Shown here: piece after piece, positions 25,265 to 33,799 of the stretch
How the letters are laid out: each line of letters starts with the position of its first letter
How positions within the stretch are numbered: the first letter of the stretch is position 1
NCBI GenBank assembly: GCA_045542485.1
Contig: JAZQLC010000014.1
Coordinates: 1-64,000, forward strand
Direction: 5' to 3'
Source: SIG575 sp045542485
Lineage (GTDB): Bacteria > Bacillota > Clostridia > Oscillospirales > Acutalibacteraceae
Length of the DNA: 64,000 nucleotides
Translations under genes and position numbers: made by a program
The notes under the pieces: generated by a model
The model's database searches: none
What the model was told of the DNA's origin: nothing
The model's input: the letters and a program-made list of their open reading frames with translations, nothing else

Positions 25265-25288
25265 AAAAAAGGCTGTCCATCGACAGCC
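25265..25288 (-). terminator. Terminator of rnpB
   Basis: Minus-strand GGCTGTC/GACAGCC hairpin with GATG loop, followed by six T. Confidence 0.85.
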
Positions 25289-25302
25289 GGATTATTCAAA
25301 AA

Positions 25303-25637
25303 GTGAGAAGGTCTGTAAGCCGAGTTCTGTCGTTTAAGGCAATCATCTGTCTAGGCGCTGCGTTGCCGCAACGCTCAAGCCACCTTTCGAGGAATACATC
25401 GAGCAAATGCGTCTCCTCAGTCGGTGTTGCTCCGGATAGGGTTTACTTGGCTGTGCAGTCTCCTGCACACCGGTGCGCTCTTACCGCACCATCTCACCCT
25501 TACCGTGAAAATCACGGCGGTGTATTTCTATGCACTTTCCCTAAGGTCACCCTCGGCGGCCGTTAACCGTTATCCTGCTCTGTGGGGCTCGGACTTTCCT
25601 CGTCTGAAAAAATCAGCCGCGACTGCCCAACCTTCTC
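25303..25637 (-). ncRNA. rnpB: RNase P RNA (bacterial)
   Basis: The catalytic RNA that trims tRNA 5' ends. Read on the minus strand it has the conserved GAGGAAAGTCCG near the 5' side, AGGGTGA and GGTAAGAGCGCACC in the middle and ACAGAACTCGGCTTA near the 3' end. The two ends pair (GAGAAGGT with ACCTTCTC). The length of about 335 nt is normal. The 5' end is placed 7 nt after the -10 box of the promoter at 25644-25672. Frames open on both strands here are not genes. Confidence 0.96.
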
Positions 25638-25643
25638 TTCTAG

Positions 25644-25672
25644 ATTTTAAAACAAATCTGTTTATTTGTCAA
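25644..25672 (-). promoter_or_regulatory. Promoter of rnpB
   Basis: Minus strand TTGACA, 17-bp spacer, TAAAAT, ending 7 nt before the RNA 5' end. It is divergent from the LCP promoter. Confidence 0.8.
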
Positions 25673-25699
25673 TAAAATAAACAGATTTCCTTTTACTTC

Positions 25700-25728
25700 T
25701 TGCATATTGCTTTTCTTTAGTGTAAAAT
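25700..25728 (+). promoter_or_regulatory. Promoter of the LCP gene
   Basis: TTGCAT, 17-bp spacer, TAAAAT, about 21 nt before the start codon. Confidence 0.6.
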
Positions 25729-25749
25729 AGCAGACAGGAGATGATACAT

Positions 25750-27009
25750 TTGGCGAATGGAGAAAACGGCAGAAAATCCGATATCCCTGTTTCAAAGAAA
25801 AGACCTCCTCAGCAGAACACCGGCAGAGCAAATCCTTACAGCTATGAGGAACTTGTGCGCCGTGAAAGAGGACAGGCTTCCCCTAAAAAAGGTGAAAATA
25901 TTTATGTGGACAGAAACAGAGCGTCGGAGAGAAGAAGATATGACGATTATCTCAGCGATTTTGATGACGGTTCAGGAGATATCAGCGTATCGAAAAATAA
26001 AAATCAGGGCTCAGAGCCCCGTGAATATTCAAAAGGCGGCAGTAAGAAAAAAGCCCCAGTACAGAAGAAAAAGCGCGGCGGCTTTTTCAGGTTTATCACA
26101 TCGGTTGTCCTGATTCTTGCAATTGCTTTTCTGGGTGTTACGGGATATCTTACTACGGTGTTTATGAATACGGATTATAAGAAGCCCGAAAAAGGTTATA
26201 CCTCATCTGTGTCTTCCGCAGAGCTTAAAAGTGATCCGTTAGTGGAAAATATTCTTCTTATCGGCGTTGACGACCGAAAAGGAGGAGATGTTTCAAGAAG
26301 CGACACGATGATTCTCGTATCTGTGGACAGAAAACACGGACAGATAAAGATGACATCCTTTTTGCGTGATACATATGTCACAATTCCCGGACACGGCGAT
26401 GGCAAGATGAATGCAGCCTGTGTATACGGCGGACCGCAGCTTGTTATGGAGACAATTGAATATAATTTCGGAATTGATGTTGACGGCTATGTGCTTGTGG
26501 ATTTCAACGCTTTCAAGGATGTTATAGATAGTCTCGGCGGTGTTACCGTTGAGGTTGAGCAGAGAGAAGCCGAATATATCAACAGAACATCAAAACAGAA
26601 AATTGATTACGGCGAGGCAGTCACACTCAATGGAGAAGAAGCTCTTGTCTATGTACGAATCCGTTATCTTGACAGCGATTTTAACAGAACACAGCGTCAG
26701 AGAAAGGTTATTTCTGCGATTTTCAATCAGGTTAAGAAGTCCAATCCCCTGGACCTTATCGACACAGGAAAAACTGTTCTCTCTTACGTGGAAACAGATA
26801 TGAATCCCGTGAAGCTTTCTCTTCTTGCAGAGGGTGCCGTGCTGATGTATATGCACTATGATATCGTCCAGTCAAGAGTACCTTTTGACAACAAATATAC
26901 GAGCGCTACAATCGGCGGTGCTTCGGTGCTGACTATTGACAAGGCAGAAACATCACAGCTTATTCAGGATTTTATATACAATAAGGCTGAAACAGAAAAA
27001 GGAGAATAA
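25750..27009 (+). CDS. LytR-CpsA-Psr (LCP) family cell-wall glycopolymer ligase
   Basis: A 419-aa protein: a long basic and Arg/Lys/Asp-rich cytoplasmic tail (1-105), one membrane helix (about 112-135) and an extracytoplasmic LCP domain (about 165-335). Marks are NILLIGVDDRKGG, RSDTMILVSV, a conserved Arg in SFLRDTYV, and NAACVYGG with the later VRIRYLDSDFNRTQRQR holding conserved Arg/Asp residues. LCP enzymes transfer lipid-linked glycopolymers to peptidoglycan. The TTG at 25750 is preferred since AGGAG abuts the ATG at 25741. The dTDP-rhamnose genes at 36715 could feed such polymers. Followed 3 nt later by a phosphoesterase gene. Confidence 0.9.
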   Translation: MANGENGRKSDIPVSKKRPPQQNTGRANPYSYEELVRRERGQASPKKGENIYVDRNRASERRRYDDYLSDFDDGSGDISVSKNKNQGSEPREYSKGGSKKKAPVQKKKRGGFFRFITSVVLILAIAFLGVTGYLTTVFMNTDYKKPEKGYTSSVSSAELKSDPLVENILLIGVDDRKGGDVSRSDTMILVSVDRKHGQIKMTSFLRDTYVTIPGHGDGKMNAACVYGGPQLVMETIEYNFGIDVDGYVLVDFNAFKDVIDSLGGVTVEVEQREAEYINRTSKQKIDYGEAVTLNGEEALVYVRIRYLDSDFNRTQRQRKVISAIFNQVKKSNPLDLIDTGKTVLSYVETDMNPVKLSLLAEGAVLMYMHYDIVQSRVPFDNKYTSATIGGASVLTIDKAETSQLIQDFIYNKAETEKGE

Positions 27010-27011
27010 TT

Positions 27012-28661
27012 ATGACTAACATTAACGATAAACCTGCAGGTTTTGCAACAGAAAAGCCCGACCATATTATGCTTTCAATCAACGGCGATGCCCGTTACAA
27101 TATGGCAATCACCTGGAGAACAGATGTGTCTGTGCCGGGAGGTTACATTGAATACCGCGAAGAAAACACAGATGTGGTTATGAAGAAAGAATCTGAAAAT
27201 CTTGTTTTCACCAGCGACAGAGATGAAAGTTATATTCATACTGCGATTGCTGACGGACTTAAGCCGGGTACAAAATATTTCTACACTTGCGGCGACGAGA
27301 AAAACAGAAGTGAGGAATATTTCTTCACAACAGAAGAAGAAAATCTTGAGAAGTTCACATTTGTTGCGATTTCAGACCAGCAGCAGGGAAATTTCCATCA
27401 GCAGGATTATTCTAAAATTCAGAAGTTTCTTCTTGCAATTCTCGAAAAACATCCCGAAGTGAAATTCATCGTTACGGGCGGTGACAACACTGACTGCGGT
27501 CAGCACGTTGTTCAGTGGAACGGTGCTCTGGCAGGTATGAAAGGGATTATGGAATACAGACCTCTTATGATGACTCTCGGAAATCACGACAACAGAGGCT
27601 TTAAAAACTACGAAACAAGCGAAGGCAGATATTACGCTGAACCTGCAGAGTTTTTTGACACACAGTTCAAAATGGCATACCCCTATAACGGTCCTGAAAA
27701 CTGGAAGACAGAAAACTATTCTTTCGATTACGGTAATGTACATATCTGCGTTATGGGTATCAATGGTCCCGATGAAGTGGGCGAGTGGATAAAAGAGGAT
27801 GTGGGAACAAGCGAAAAAACCTGGAAGATCGGTACTTATCATTTCCCCATCTACTATTCAAATCCTGCAGGTCATAACTTCGATGCTTTCCCCTGGATGC
27901 GTGAGGGCATTGATATGTGTGATATTATGTTGGCAGGTCACGAACATAATTTCTCCCGTTCTTTCCCCATTAAGAATGATGCTATTTATGCAAAACCCTC
28001 ACAGGGTACAATTCACTATATGCTTTCAAATGCAGGTGGTGGTTCACCTGGCTGTAATTCTCAGCAGAGTATTTTCCATGCTGCATTTTATCCCCAGGAA
28101 ATTGAAGACCGTCCCTCTTTTGCACTTTTTGAGGTTGACGGAAAGAAGATGACAATTACCTCATTCCTCGGCGAGGGCGATGATATCGAAAAAGATATTA
28201 TTGACCGTGTTGTTATTGACAAGGAAAAGGATATGATTCTTCCTCACGCTATGCCCCCCGTTTACCTCGAAAGACATCCCAGAATGGTATATAAGGGAAT
28301 GCTTGTAGGTCTTGGCGGAGTCAATGCTTGTCCCGAAAAAATTGACGGAGTATGGTATGCACCATTGTCAGTTGTTTTCCAGAGTGTAGGCGCTTATGTT
28401 GCAAAAGAAGAGGGCAGAATGACTCTGGGTATTTACGGAAAGAAAGTAACTTTCACAGAGGGAAGCGATATTGCTGTTGTTGAAAACGGAGAAGAAGTGA
28501 AACTTGATGCACCCGTAATCAGAGGCAGAAGAGACCTTCTTTATGTTCCTGCTTTCAGCGCTTCTGAAATTTACGGTTTCAGATGTGTTTATGTTGAGCA
28601 TAACAACTTTATGTTCTGGGAACACGAAGAAGAAAGTATTCCTTTGTTTGAACAGCCGTAA
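27012..28661 (+). CDS. Purple-acid-phosphatase-like metallophosphoesterase with C-terminal amine-oxidase-like domain
   Basis: A 549-aa protein without a signal peptide. Residues 10-105 form a fibronectin-like domain as in purple acid phosphatases (MAITWRTD, GLKPGTKYFYTCG). Residues about 115-395 form the calcineurin-type fold: SDQQ, TGGDNTDCG, LGNHDNRG, GTYHFPIYY and AGHEHNFSRS supply metal ligands. The last about 120 residues (VWYAPLSVVFQSVGAYV to YVPAFSASEIYGF) resemble the copper amine oxidase N-terminal-type wall domain, which is usually found on secreted proteins. That makes the absence of a signal odd. Co-transcribed with the LCP gene 3 nt upstream. Substrate unknown. Confidence 0.78.
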   Translation: MTNINDKPAGFATEKPDHIMLSINGDARYNMAITWRTDVSVPGGYIEYREENTDVVMKKESENLVFTSDRDESYIHTAIADGLKPGTKYFYTCGDEKNRSEEYFFTTEEENLEKFTFVAISDQQQGNFHQQDYSKIQKFLLAILEKHPEVKFIVTGGDNTDCGQHVVQWNGALAGMKGIMEYRPLMMTLGNHDNRGFKNYETSEGRYYAEPAEFFDTQFKMAYPYNGPENWKTENYSFDYGNVHICVMGINGPDEVGEWIKEDVGTSEKTWKIGTYHFPIYYSNPAGHNFDAFPWMREGIDMCDIMLAGHEHNFSRSFPIKNDAIYAKPSQGTIHYMLSNAGGGSPGCNSQQSIFHAAFYPQEIEDRPSFALFEVDGKKMTITSFLGEGDDIEKDIIDRVVIDKEKDMILPHAMPPVYLERHPRMVYKGMLVGLGGVNACPEKIDGVWYAPLSVVFQSVGAYVAKEEGRMTLGIYGKKVTFTEGSDIAVVENGEEVKLDAPVIRGRRDLLYVPAFSASEIYGFRCVYVEHNNFMFWEHEEESIPLFEQP

Positions 28662-28694
28662 GTTTATTAAAGTATGGAATATAGAGGTGGTTCT

Positions 28695-29030
28695 GTGTAC
28701 GAATCAAATGTCAAACCCAACCCTGAAGAATTTTTTGATTTCAAAGCAGTAATCATAGAAGAATTCAATGCGCTTCAGATTCCGGGAATGCCAAAAGTAA
28801 ATGACCTTAATGCGCTTGAAGGAAGTTTTGTCAATCTTGAATATATTTTGCCATCAGGAAAGAAAGTAAAATTTTTAGATGATAACAGAGTTTATCTTGG
28901 TAATCAACTTGAATGTGATTCCAACAATGACAGGTGTTTTGGTGTTATTGCAGGAACAGATTTTCTCCTTGTTTGTACTTATGGTGAAAACGGAAAAGAT
29001 GCAGAACTTGTTATGTATAAAAAAAGATGA
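28695..29030 (+). CDS. Small hypothetical protein
   Basis: A 111-aa soluble protein, not recognised. It is mixed alpha/beta, with LPSGKKVKFLDDNRVYLGNQL in the middle looking like beta strands of a small barrel. The GTG start follows AGAGGTGG by 5 nt; an ATG at 28674 lacks a ribosome site. It lies 33 nt after the phosphoesterase gene and probably shares its transcript. No function can be proposed. Confidence 0.55.
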   Translation: MYESNVKPNPEEFFDFKAVIIEEFNALQIPGMPKVNDLNALEGSFVNLEYILPSGKKVKFLDDNRVYLGNQLECDSNNDRCFGVIAGTDFLLVCTYGENGKDAELVMYKKR

Positions 29031-29037
29031 GAATAAA

Positions 29038-29070
29038 AAGGCTCCCCTTGAAAAAGCAAGGGGAGCTGTC
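29038..29070. terminator. Convergent terminator
   Basis: GCTCCCCTTG/CAAGGGGAGC stem (29041-29066). The minus-strand side is followed by five T, so it mainly serves the azlCD transcript, but it also ends the rightward unit. Confidence 0.75.
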
Positions 29071-29105
29071 GTTTTCGTAAGAAAATGACTGAGGGGATTT
29101 TTCGT

Positions 29106-29414
29106 TTAAAGTATAAACATTTCAATAACAAAAACAATCACGCAGGAGGCTACTGAAACCACAAGCAGACTGCCTCCCATCCAGGCGATGAGTACGCCGC
29201 CGACAAGCGCCGCAAGTCCTGACCAGACGCTTCCCGTAGCTTCCAGGATTGCAGGGAAGGTCATAACGGTAAGTGTCACATAGGGTACATAGTAGAGAAA
29301 AGAGCGAATGGTTTTGTTCTTGATTTCTTTTCTGAAAATCGTCATGGGAAGAACGCGCATAAGGTATGTGACCAGTGCCATAATTCCTATGTAGATGTAA
29401 ACATTATTCTGCAT
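29106..29414 (-). CDS. azlD: Branched-chain amino acid exporter small subunit AzlD
   Basis: A 102-aa protein with about four membrane helices and the AzlD signature ALVTYLMRVLPM near the N-terminus. With AzlC it forms a two-component exporter of branched-chain amino acids. It overlaps azlC by 11 nt, consistent with coupled translation. Confidence 0.9.
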   Translation of the reverse strand: MQNNVYIYIGIMALVTYLMRVLPMTIFRKEIKNKTIRSFLYYVPYVTLTVMTFPAILEATGSVWSGLAALVGGVLIAWMGGSLLVVSVASCVIVFVIEMFIL

Positions 29415-30126
29415 TTTTTTCGTCCTCCTTTACGGGGAAGAGAATTGCAGCAATAAGAGCAATCACGACCGTCAGAATAATTGTTTTTGTGCCCGAAGAG
29501 AGTGCATCAAAAACGGGGATTCTGTAAAACGCAAAACTCGCTGCCATTGAAAAGAGGACAATTCCCAACAGTTTTTTGTTTTTCTTTGTCACGGGAACAA
29601 CGATTGCAACAAACATACCGAAAAGTCCCACGCTCAGTGCACTTACCACATTTTCTGGGAGTACGTTTCCCATTACCACGCCGAGACAAGTGCCCAGCGA
29701 CCAACCGGGGATTGCTACGGAAAAAGCACCGTATGAAAAGTAAGGATTAAGTTTTCCCGGCTCTGCAATTGATATGCCGAAAATTTCGTCTGTCAGGTCA
29801 AAGGCCACGAGAAGTCTGTGATGGAGCTTCATATCCTGCGGGATTTTCTGGCTCATAGCAAAACTCATCAGCAGATATCTTGCGTTGGCTACAACCTGCA
29901 TCACAGCCATTTCAAGATATCCCGATGCTGCTGCGATTACCGTGAAACCTGCATATTCACCTGCAGAGGCGTTGTTTGTAAAACTTGCAAGGGTTGCCTG
30001 AAAGGCGGTCAGACCTGCATTTGCTGCAGCAATACCCAGAGTAAAAGCCACTGCAAAATATCCCAACGCGATAGGGATACCGTTTCTGACACCTTTTTTA
30101 AAGGCTTGTCTGTTTTCGCGTTTCAC
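29404..30126 (-). CDS. azlC: Branched-chain amino acid exporter large subunit AzlC
   Basis: A 240-aa membrane protein of the AzlC/YgaZ family. It has KGVRNGIPIALGYFAVAFTLG at the N-terminus, NNASAGEYAG, and NARYLLMSFAMS, which are family marks. Starts at GTG with AAGGTGG upstream. It begins 13 nt after the stop of a secreted phosphoesterase gene on the same strand, so it is probably read from the promoter at 32563-32591 together with both phosphoesterases. Confidence 0.93.
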   Translation of the reverse strand: MKRENRQAFKKGVRNGIPIALGYFAVAFTLGIAAANAGLTAFQATLASFTNNASAGEYAGFTVIAAASGYLEMAVMQVVANARYLLMSFAMSQKIPQDMKLHHRLLVAFDLTDEIFGISIAEPGKLNPYFSYGAFSVAIPGWSLGTCLGVVMGNVLPENVVSALSVGLFGMFVAIVVPVTKKNKKLLGIVLFSMAASFAFYRIPVFDALSSGTKTIILTVVIALIAAILFPVKEDEKNAE

Positions 30127-30139
30127 AAGTAAACCACCT

Positions 30140-31303
30140 TTATGAGATTAATGCTATAAATGATTTGATGGGGATTGTAAGACCCATAAGGAACATATCA
30201 AAGATATATTTGATGCTGTTGATGTGATAGAGAATAACATCAACAGGCTCTGTGCAGTATGTTTTAAGATATTCAATAAGTCTTGTTTCGTAAGTGCTTG
30301 TGTCTTCTTCGTTAAGCTCGATAACACGGACACCTCTGTTGTCTGAACCGTATCCGCCGAATCCTGCTGCAGGAGAATTTACAAGGTCAATGCCCATATA
30401 GGGAACAACGAAATCGTTTTTGTGGTCGTGGCCGAAGAACATAGCCTTGACATCACCCTGCTCTACCATTTTTTCAAACTGGAGTGAATCGACCGTACCG
30501 TGACAGGGTGCCTCACGGAGAGTGCCTGATGCGTTTTCGGGAAGAACGAAGAATTTATCGCCGATCTGAACAGCACCGTCAGGGTTGTCTGTTTCCACAA
30601 GAGCGGCATCGATTTCATTAACGACTATATGCTGGAAAACCATTGACGGAACGGGAACGCCGCCATTCTGCTCTTTAAGAGCGTTTGATGTTTCCACGTA
30701 CCAGTCAATCTGGTCAGAGTAAACGTGGTCGTAGCCGCCGTTAAGACCGTCGTACATATTTGAATCGAAAACATAGAGATTGTATGCAATCTTTGTGCCA
30801 TCTGATGAAAGAATGGGAAGATTATATGTTCCGCATCCTGTGATAGCTTCACCTTCATCGATTGCCACACAGCAGTCGTATTCATTGTAGATTCTCATCT
30901 GCTTCTCTTTTGATACATAGCCTTCTGCGTCGTGGTTACCGAAAGTAACTGCAACGGGAACACCGTATTCTTCAAAAAGAGACATAAATGAATCGATAGC
31001 TTTTCTTACTTTCTGTTCAGAATGAGCATCTGTAAAGCCTCTTGCAACAGAGTCCGAAATATTGTCGCCGGTGAGAACGATAAGGTCGGGGTCTTCATCT
31101 TCAATTATTTTTCTTAAATATTCATTTGTTTTTTTTACGGGATTTTCTGTATCCTGTAAATCTGCTACCTGAATGATTTTGAATGAGCCATCCTCATTAA
31201 ACTTAAGAGTGTCGGCGCTTTCACTCTCGGCGCCGACACATAAAGTAAACATTGAAAGACTTAACAAAACAGACAAGATAATAGCTAATGTTTTTTTAAA
31301 CAT
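30140..31303 (-). CDS. Secreted calcineurin-like metallophosphoesterase (copy 2)
   Basis: A 387-aa protein: signal peptide (1-25), metallophosphoesterase domain with DLQ (48-50), VLTGDN (77-81), FGNHDAE (121-127), a His in FQHIVV and FFGHDHKND. The usual D-x-H is D-x-Q, as also in the neighbour copy. The last about 20 residues are hydrophobic. It is a tandem paralog of the gene at 31339, 35 nt apart, with its own AAAGGAG ribosome site. Substrate unknown; secreted phosphodiester or nucleotide hydrolysis is likely. Confidence 0.85.
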   Translation of the reverse strand: MFKKTLAIILSVLLSLSMFTLCVGAESESADTLKFNEDGSFKIIQVADLQDTENPVKKTNEYLRKIIEDEDPDLIVLTGDNISDSVARGFTDAHSEQKVRKAIDSFMSLFEEYGVPVAVTFGNHDAEGYVSKEKQMRIYNEYDCCVAIDEGEAITGCGTYNLPILSSDGTKIAYNLYVFDSNMYDGLNGGYDHVYSDQIDWYVETSNALKEQNGGVPVPSMVFQHIVVNEIDAALVETDNPDGAVQIGDKFFVLPENASGTLREAPCHGTVDSLQFEKMVEQGDVKAMFFGHDHKNDFVVPYMGIDLVNSPAAGFGGYGSDNRGVRVIELNEEDTSTYETRLIEYLKTYCTEPVDVILYHINSIKYIFDMFLMGLTIPIKSFIALIS

Positions 31304-31338
31304 AGTTATCTCCTTTTGTTAGTAAATTATTTTATAAA

Positions 31339-32529
31339 TTAAAAAATAAGTGCAAAGATATCAGAAAGAACATCAAGGATTGAAACACCGTTCTGGGGAG
31401 CAAGAATGAGATAACGGAAAACGCTCCATACATCGCCCTCACTCATAAGGTATCTGCATTCTGAAAGGTTGTCAACTGCAAATTTGTCAAAATAGTTGAT
31501 AACCTTTGTTTCATATTTTGATGTGTCATTTTCGTTGATTGTGATAACGCGCACACCACGTGTTGACTTGTCGCCGTATGAGCCGAAGCCTGATGTGGGA
31601 GTGTTTACGATATCAATGCCCTGATAGGGAACAACGAAAGAGTTAACATGGTCGTGACCGAAGAACATAGCCTTGACATCGCCCTGTGCTACCATTGTTT
31701 CGAACTGGAGTGAGTCCTGAGTGCCGGGGCAGGGATTTTCGTTGATAACGCCTGTTGCGTTTTCGGGAAGTGTGAAATATTTTTCGCCAACCTTTATTGA
31801 GTTGGAGGCACCTTCTGTTGTTTCAACGAGGGCATTGTAGATTTCATTTACGATAATGTGCTGGAAAGCCATTGAGGGAACGGGAACGCCACCGTTTGCT
31901 GCTTTAAGAGCATTTGATGTGTTTACATACCATTCAATCTGGTCTTCGTGAACATAGTCATAACCACCATATACTTCGTCATACATATTTGAGTCGAACA
32001 TCCAGAGGTTATAAACAACTTTTTCGCCGTCAGATGAAAGAATGGGGAGATTGTATGTACCGCAACCATAGAGGCTGTCGCCTTCATCGAAGCCCACGCA
32101 GCACTTATATTTCTGATACATAGTCATCTGTTCTTCTTTGCTGATGAGAGCTTCAGCGTCGTGGTTGCCGAAAACAACAGCAACGGGAACACCGATTTCT
32201 TCAAAGAAAGACATTGTGTTGTCGATAGCTTTTTCTACCTGCCATCTTGCAATATCTACTGTAAGGGCCTCACCGGAACCACCTGCGATGTTATCGCCTG
32301 TAAGAACGATAAGATCGGGGTCTTCCTCTGCGATAATCGCACCAAGATAGTCGTAAGTTGCTGAAACGGCATAAGAAGTATCCTGAAGGTCTGCAACCTG
32401 CAAGATTTTGAATTCGCCGTCGCCTTTGAATTTGAGTGTTTTGTCTTCTAAGTCAAGTGCAGAAACACCTGCTGAAAAAACGCTGAGGCAGAGCACTGCT
32501 GCCAGGATGATAGAAATTATTTTTTTCAT
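31339..32529 (-). CDS. Secreted calcineurin-like metallophosphoesterase (copy 1)
   Basis: A 396-aa protein with a signal peptide (cleavage near VSA at 22-24) and the same motif series as the downstream copy: VADLQDT, VLTGDN, FGNHDAE, FQHIIVNE and FFGHDHVNS. It is the first gene of a likely four-gene unit (two phosphoesterases, azlC, azlD) behind a consensus promoter. The two copies are clearly similar over the full length but differ in many positions, so the duplication is not recent. Confidence 0.86.
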   Translation of the reverse strand: MKKIISIILAAVLCLSVFSAGVSALDLEDKTLKFKGDGEFKILQVADLQDTSYAVSATYDYLGAIIAEEDPDLIVLTGDNIAGGSGEALTVDIARWQVEKAIDNTMSFFEEIGVPVAVVFGNHDAEALISKEEQMTMYQKYKCCVGFDEGDSLYGCGTYNLPILSSDGEKVVYNLWMFDSNMYDEVYGGYDYVHEDQIEWYVNTSNALKAANGGVPVPSMAFQHIIVNEIYNALVETTEGASNSIKVGEKYFTLPENATGVINENPCPGTQDSLQFETMVAQGDVKAMFFGHDHVNSFVVPYQGIDIVNTPTSGFGSYGDKSTRGVRVITINENDTSKYETKVINYFDKFAVDNLSECRYLMSEGDVWSVFRYLILAPQNGVSILDVLSDIFALIF

Positions 32530-32562
32530 TTTATCATCGTCCTTTCTTATTTTATTGTAGTA

Positions 32563-32591
32563 ATTATATACTTCTTATCTTCGGTTGTCAA
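32563..32591 (-). promoter_or_regulatory. Promoter of the phosphoesterase-azlCD unit
   Basis: Minus strand TTGACA, 17-bp spacer, TATAAT, both boxes perfect. Confidence 0.85.
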
Positions 32592-32600
32592 CTTAATGTG

Positions 32601-32629
32601 TTGATTTTTACTGAGTTATTATGTATAAT
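32601..32629 (+). promoter_or_regulatory. Promoter of the lipoprotein-protease unit
   Basis: TTGATT, 17-bp spacer, TATAAT. It is back-to-back with the leftward promoter, with the two -35 boxes only 9 nt apart, so the two may compete. Confidence 0.75.
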
Positions 32630-32667
32630 TAGCATAAAGAATTAACGCGGTAGGAGGTGTAGCTCTG

Positions 32668-33354
32668 ATGAAAAAGGTTGCGTGTGTTTTCTTTGCACTT
32701 ATATTTTCTCTGATGTTTGTTTCGTGCACACAGACGCAGGAGGTTGAAGAAAACATTGTTGCTTATGTAAATTCCGAACCTATAACGGAAGAGGAGTTCG
32801 AATATTTCAGAAAAAAGTGTAAGTCAGAGGTACTCAACGATTGTCTTGAACAGTTTTCTGTTCAGTATACGGAGGTTTTCTGGCAGACAGAATTTGACGG
32901 AGTTACTCCGGAACAGATGCTTTATGAGAGGACACTCAGTGAGTGCGTCAGGGCGAAAATCCAGTTTCTTCTGATGAAAGAAGAAGGTATTTATGAAGAT
33001 ATCACCTTTAAAGCGCTCAAAGAAAAAGCAGAGAACTTCAATGCTGAGAACGAAGGTAAAGAGGGTGTCGTAGGAATCAAATCAATACAGATGAGTCAGT
33101 TTTATTCCTACTATCTCCAGACGGGCATAATGGAGCTTCAGAACATTTACGCAGAGGGAAAACTGAAGCCTACCGAAAAAGAAATTCAGGACAAAATAGA
33201 CGCGCTTTACGGTGATTTTGAAGGCGAATATGAGCAGGACTTTGAAAGCATAGCCATAAGCCGATTGAAAACAGAAAAATATGAAAAATATATTGACGAG
33301 CTTTGTGACAAGGCAGAAGTAAAGGAGAATGAAAATTATGGAAAGCAGAGTTGA
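32668..33354 (+). CDS. SurA/PrsA-like lipoprotein
   Basis: A 228-aa protein with a lipoprotein signal (C20 after FVS). Residues 28-210 resemble the N-terminal chaperone part of SurA/PrsA-type foldases: AYVNSEPITEEEFEYFRKK, then long helices. The peptidyl-prolyl isomerase (parvulin) domain is absent. It probably helps secreted proteins fold, and the secreted papain-like protease two genes downstream is a candidate client. It overlaps the next gene. AGGAGGTG precedes the start. Confidence 0.7.
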   Translation: MKKVACVFFALIFSLMFVSCTQTQEVEENIVAYVNSEPITEEEFEYFRKKCKSEVLNDCLEQFSVQYTEVFWQTEFDGVTPEQMLYERTLSECVRAKIQFLLMKEEGIYEDITFKALKEKAENFNAENEGKEGVVGIKSIQMSQFYSYYLQTGIMELQNIYAEGKLKPTEKEIQDKIDALYGDFEGEYEQDFESIAISRLKTEKYEKYIDELCDKAEVKENENYGKQS

Positions 33355-33784
33355 AAAGGCAGTAGAGCTTTTCGGAAAAGGTTACAACTGTTCTCAGGCA
33401 GTTTTCTGCGCTTTTGCAGATAAATTCGGTATTGACGATGAAACGGCTATGCGTCTTTCAATCGGATTCGGCGGAGGCTTCGGCCGACTTCGTGAAGTGT
33501 GCGGTGCTTTCAGCGGATGCACTCTTCTTATCGGTCTTGCAAGTAATACAGACCTTGAAAACGCAGCGGAAGCGAAAAAAGAAGTTTATAAAAAGGTCAG
33601 GGAAATCAAAGAAGAATTTGAAAAAAGAAATGGCTGTTCTTTTATCTGCCGGGATCTTCTCGGGATGGACGGGCCTTCAGAAAGTCACGTTCCCGCAGTG
33701 AGAGATGAAACATACAAAAAAACGCGTCCTTGCGAAGAGATTGTCCGCAACGCAGCGATGATAATGGACGAATATTTCAGATAA
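33338..33784 (+). CDS. C_GCAxxG_C_C family protein
   Basis: A 148-aa cytoplasmic protein with the Cys pattern of this family: YNCSQAV, CGAFSGC, CSFICRDLLG and RPCEEIV. The family is widespread in anaerobes and thought to be redox or metal related; the reaction is unknown. ATG 33338 is used since AAGGAG (33322-33327) is too close to the ATG at 33329. It sits within the lipoprotein-protease unit. Confidence 0.88.
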   Translation: MESRVEKAVELFGKGYNCSQAVFCAFADKFGIDDETAMRLSIGFGGGFGRLREVCGAFSGCTLLIGLASNTDLENAAEAKKEVYKKVREIKEEFEKRNGCSFICRDLLGMDGPSESHVPAVRDETYKKTRPCEEIVRNAAMIMDEYFR

Positions 33785-33799
33785 AAGGAGTTGGTTTCT

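Noticed and set aside
25303..25675. Open frames on the plus strand across 25303-25675
   Set aside because: They lie inside the RNase P RNA gene, which explains the sequence fully.
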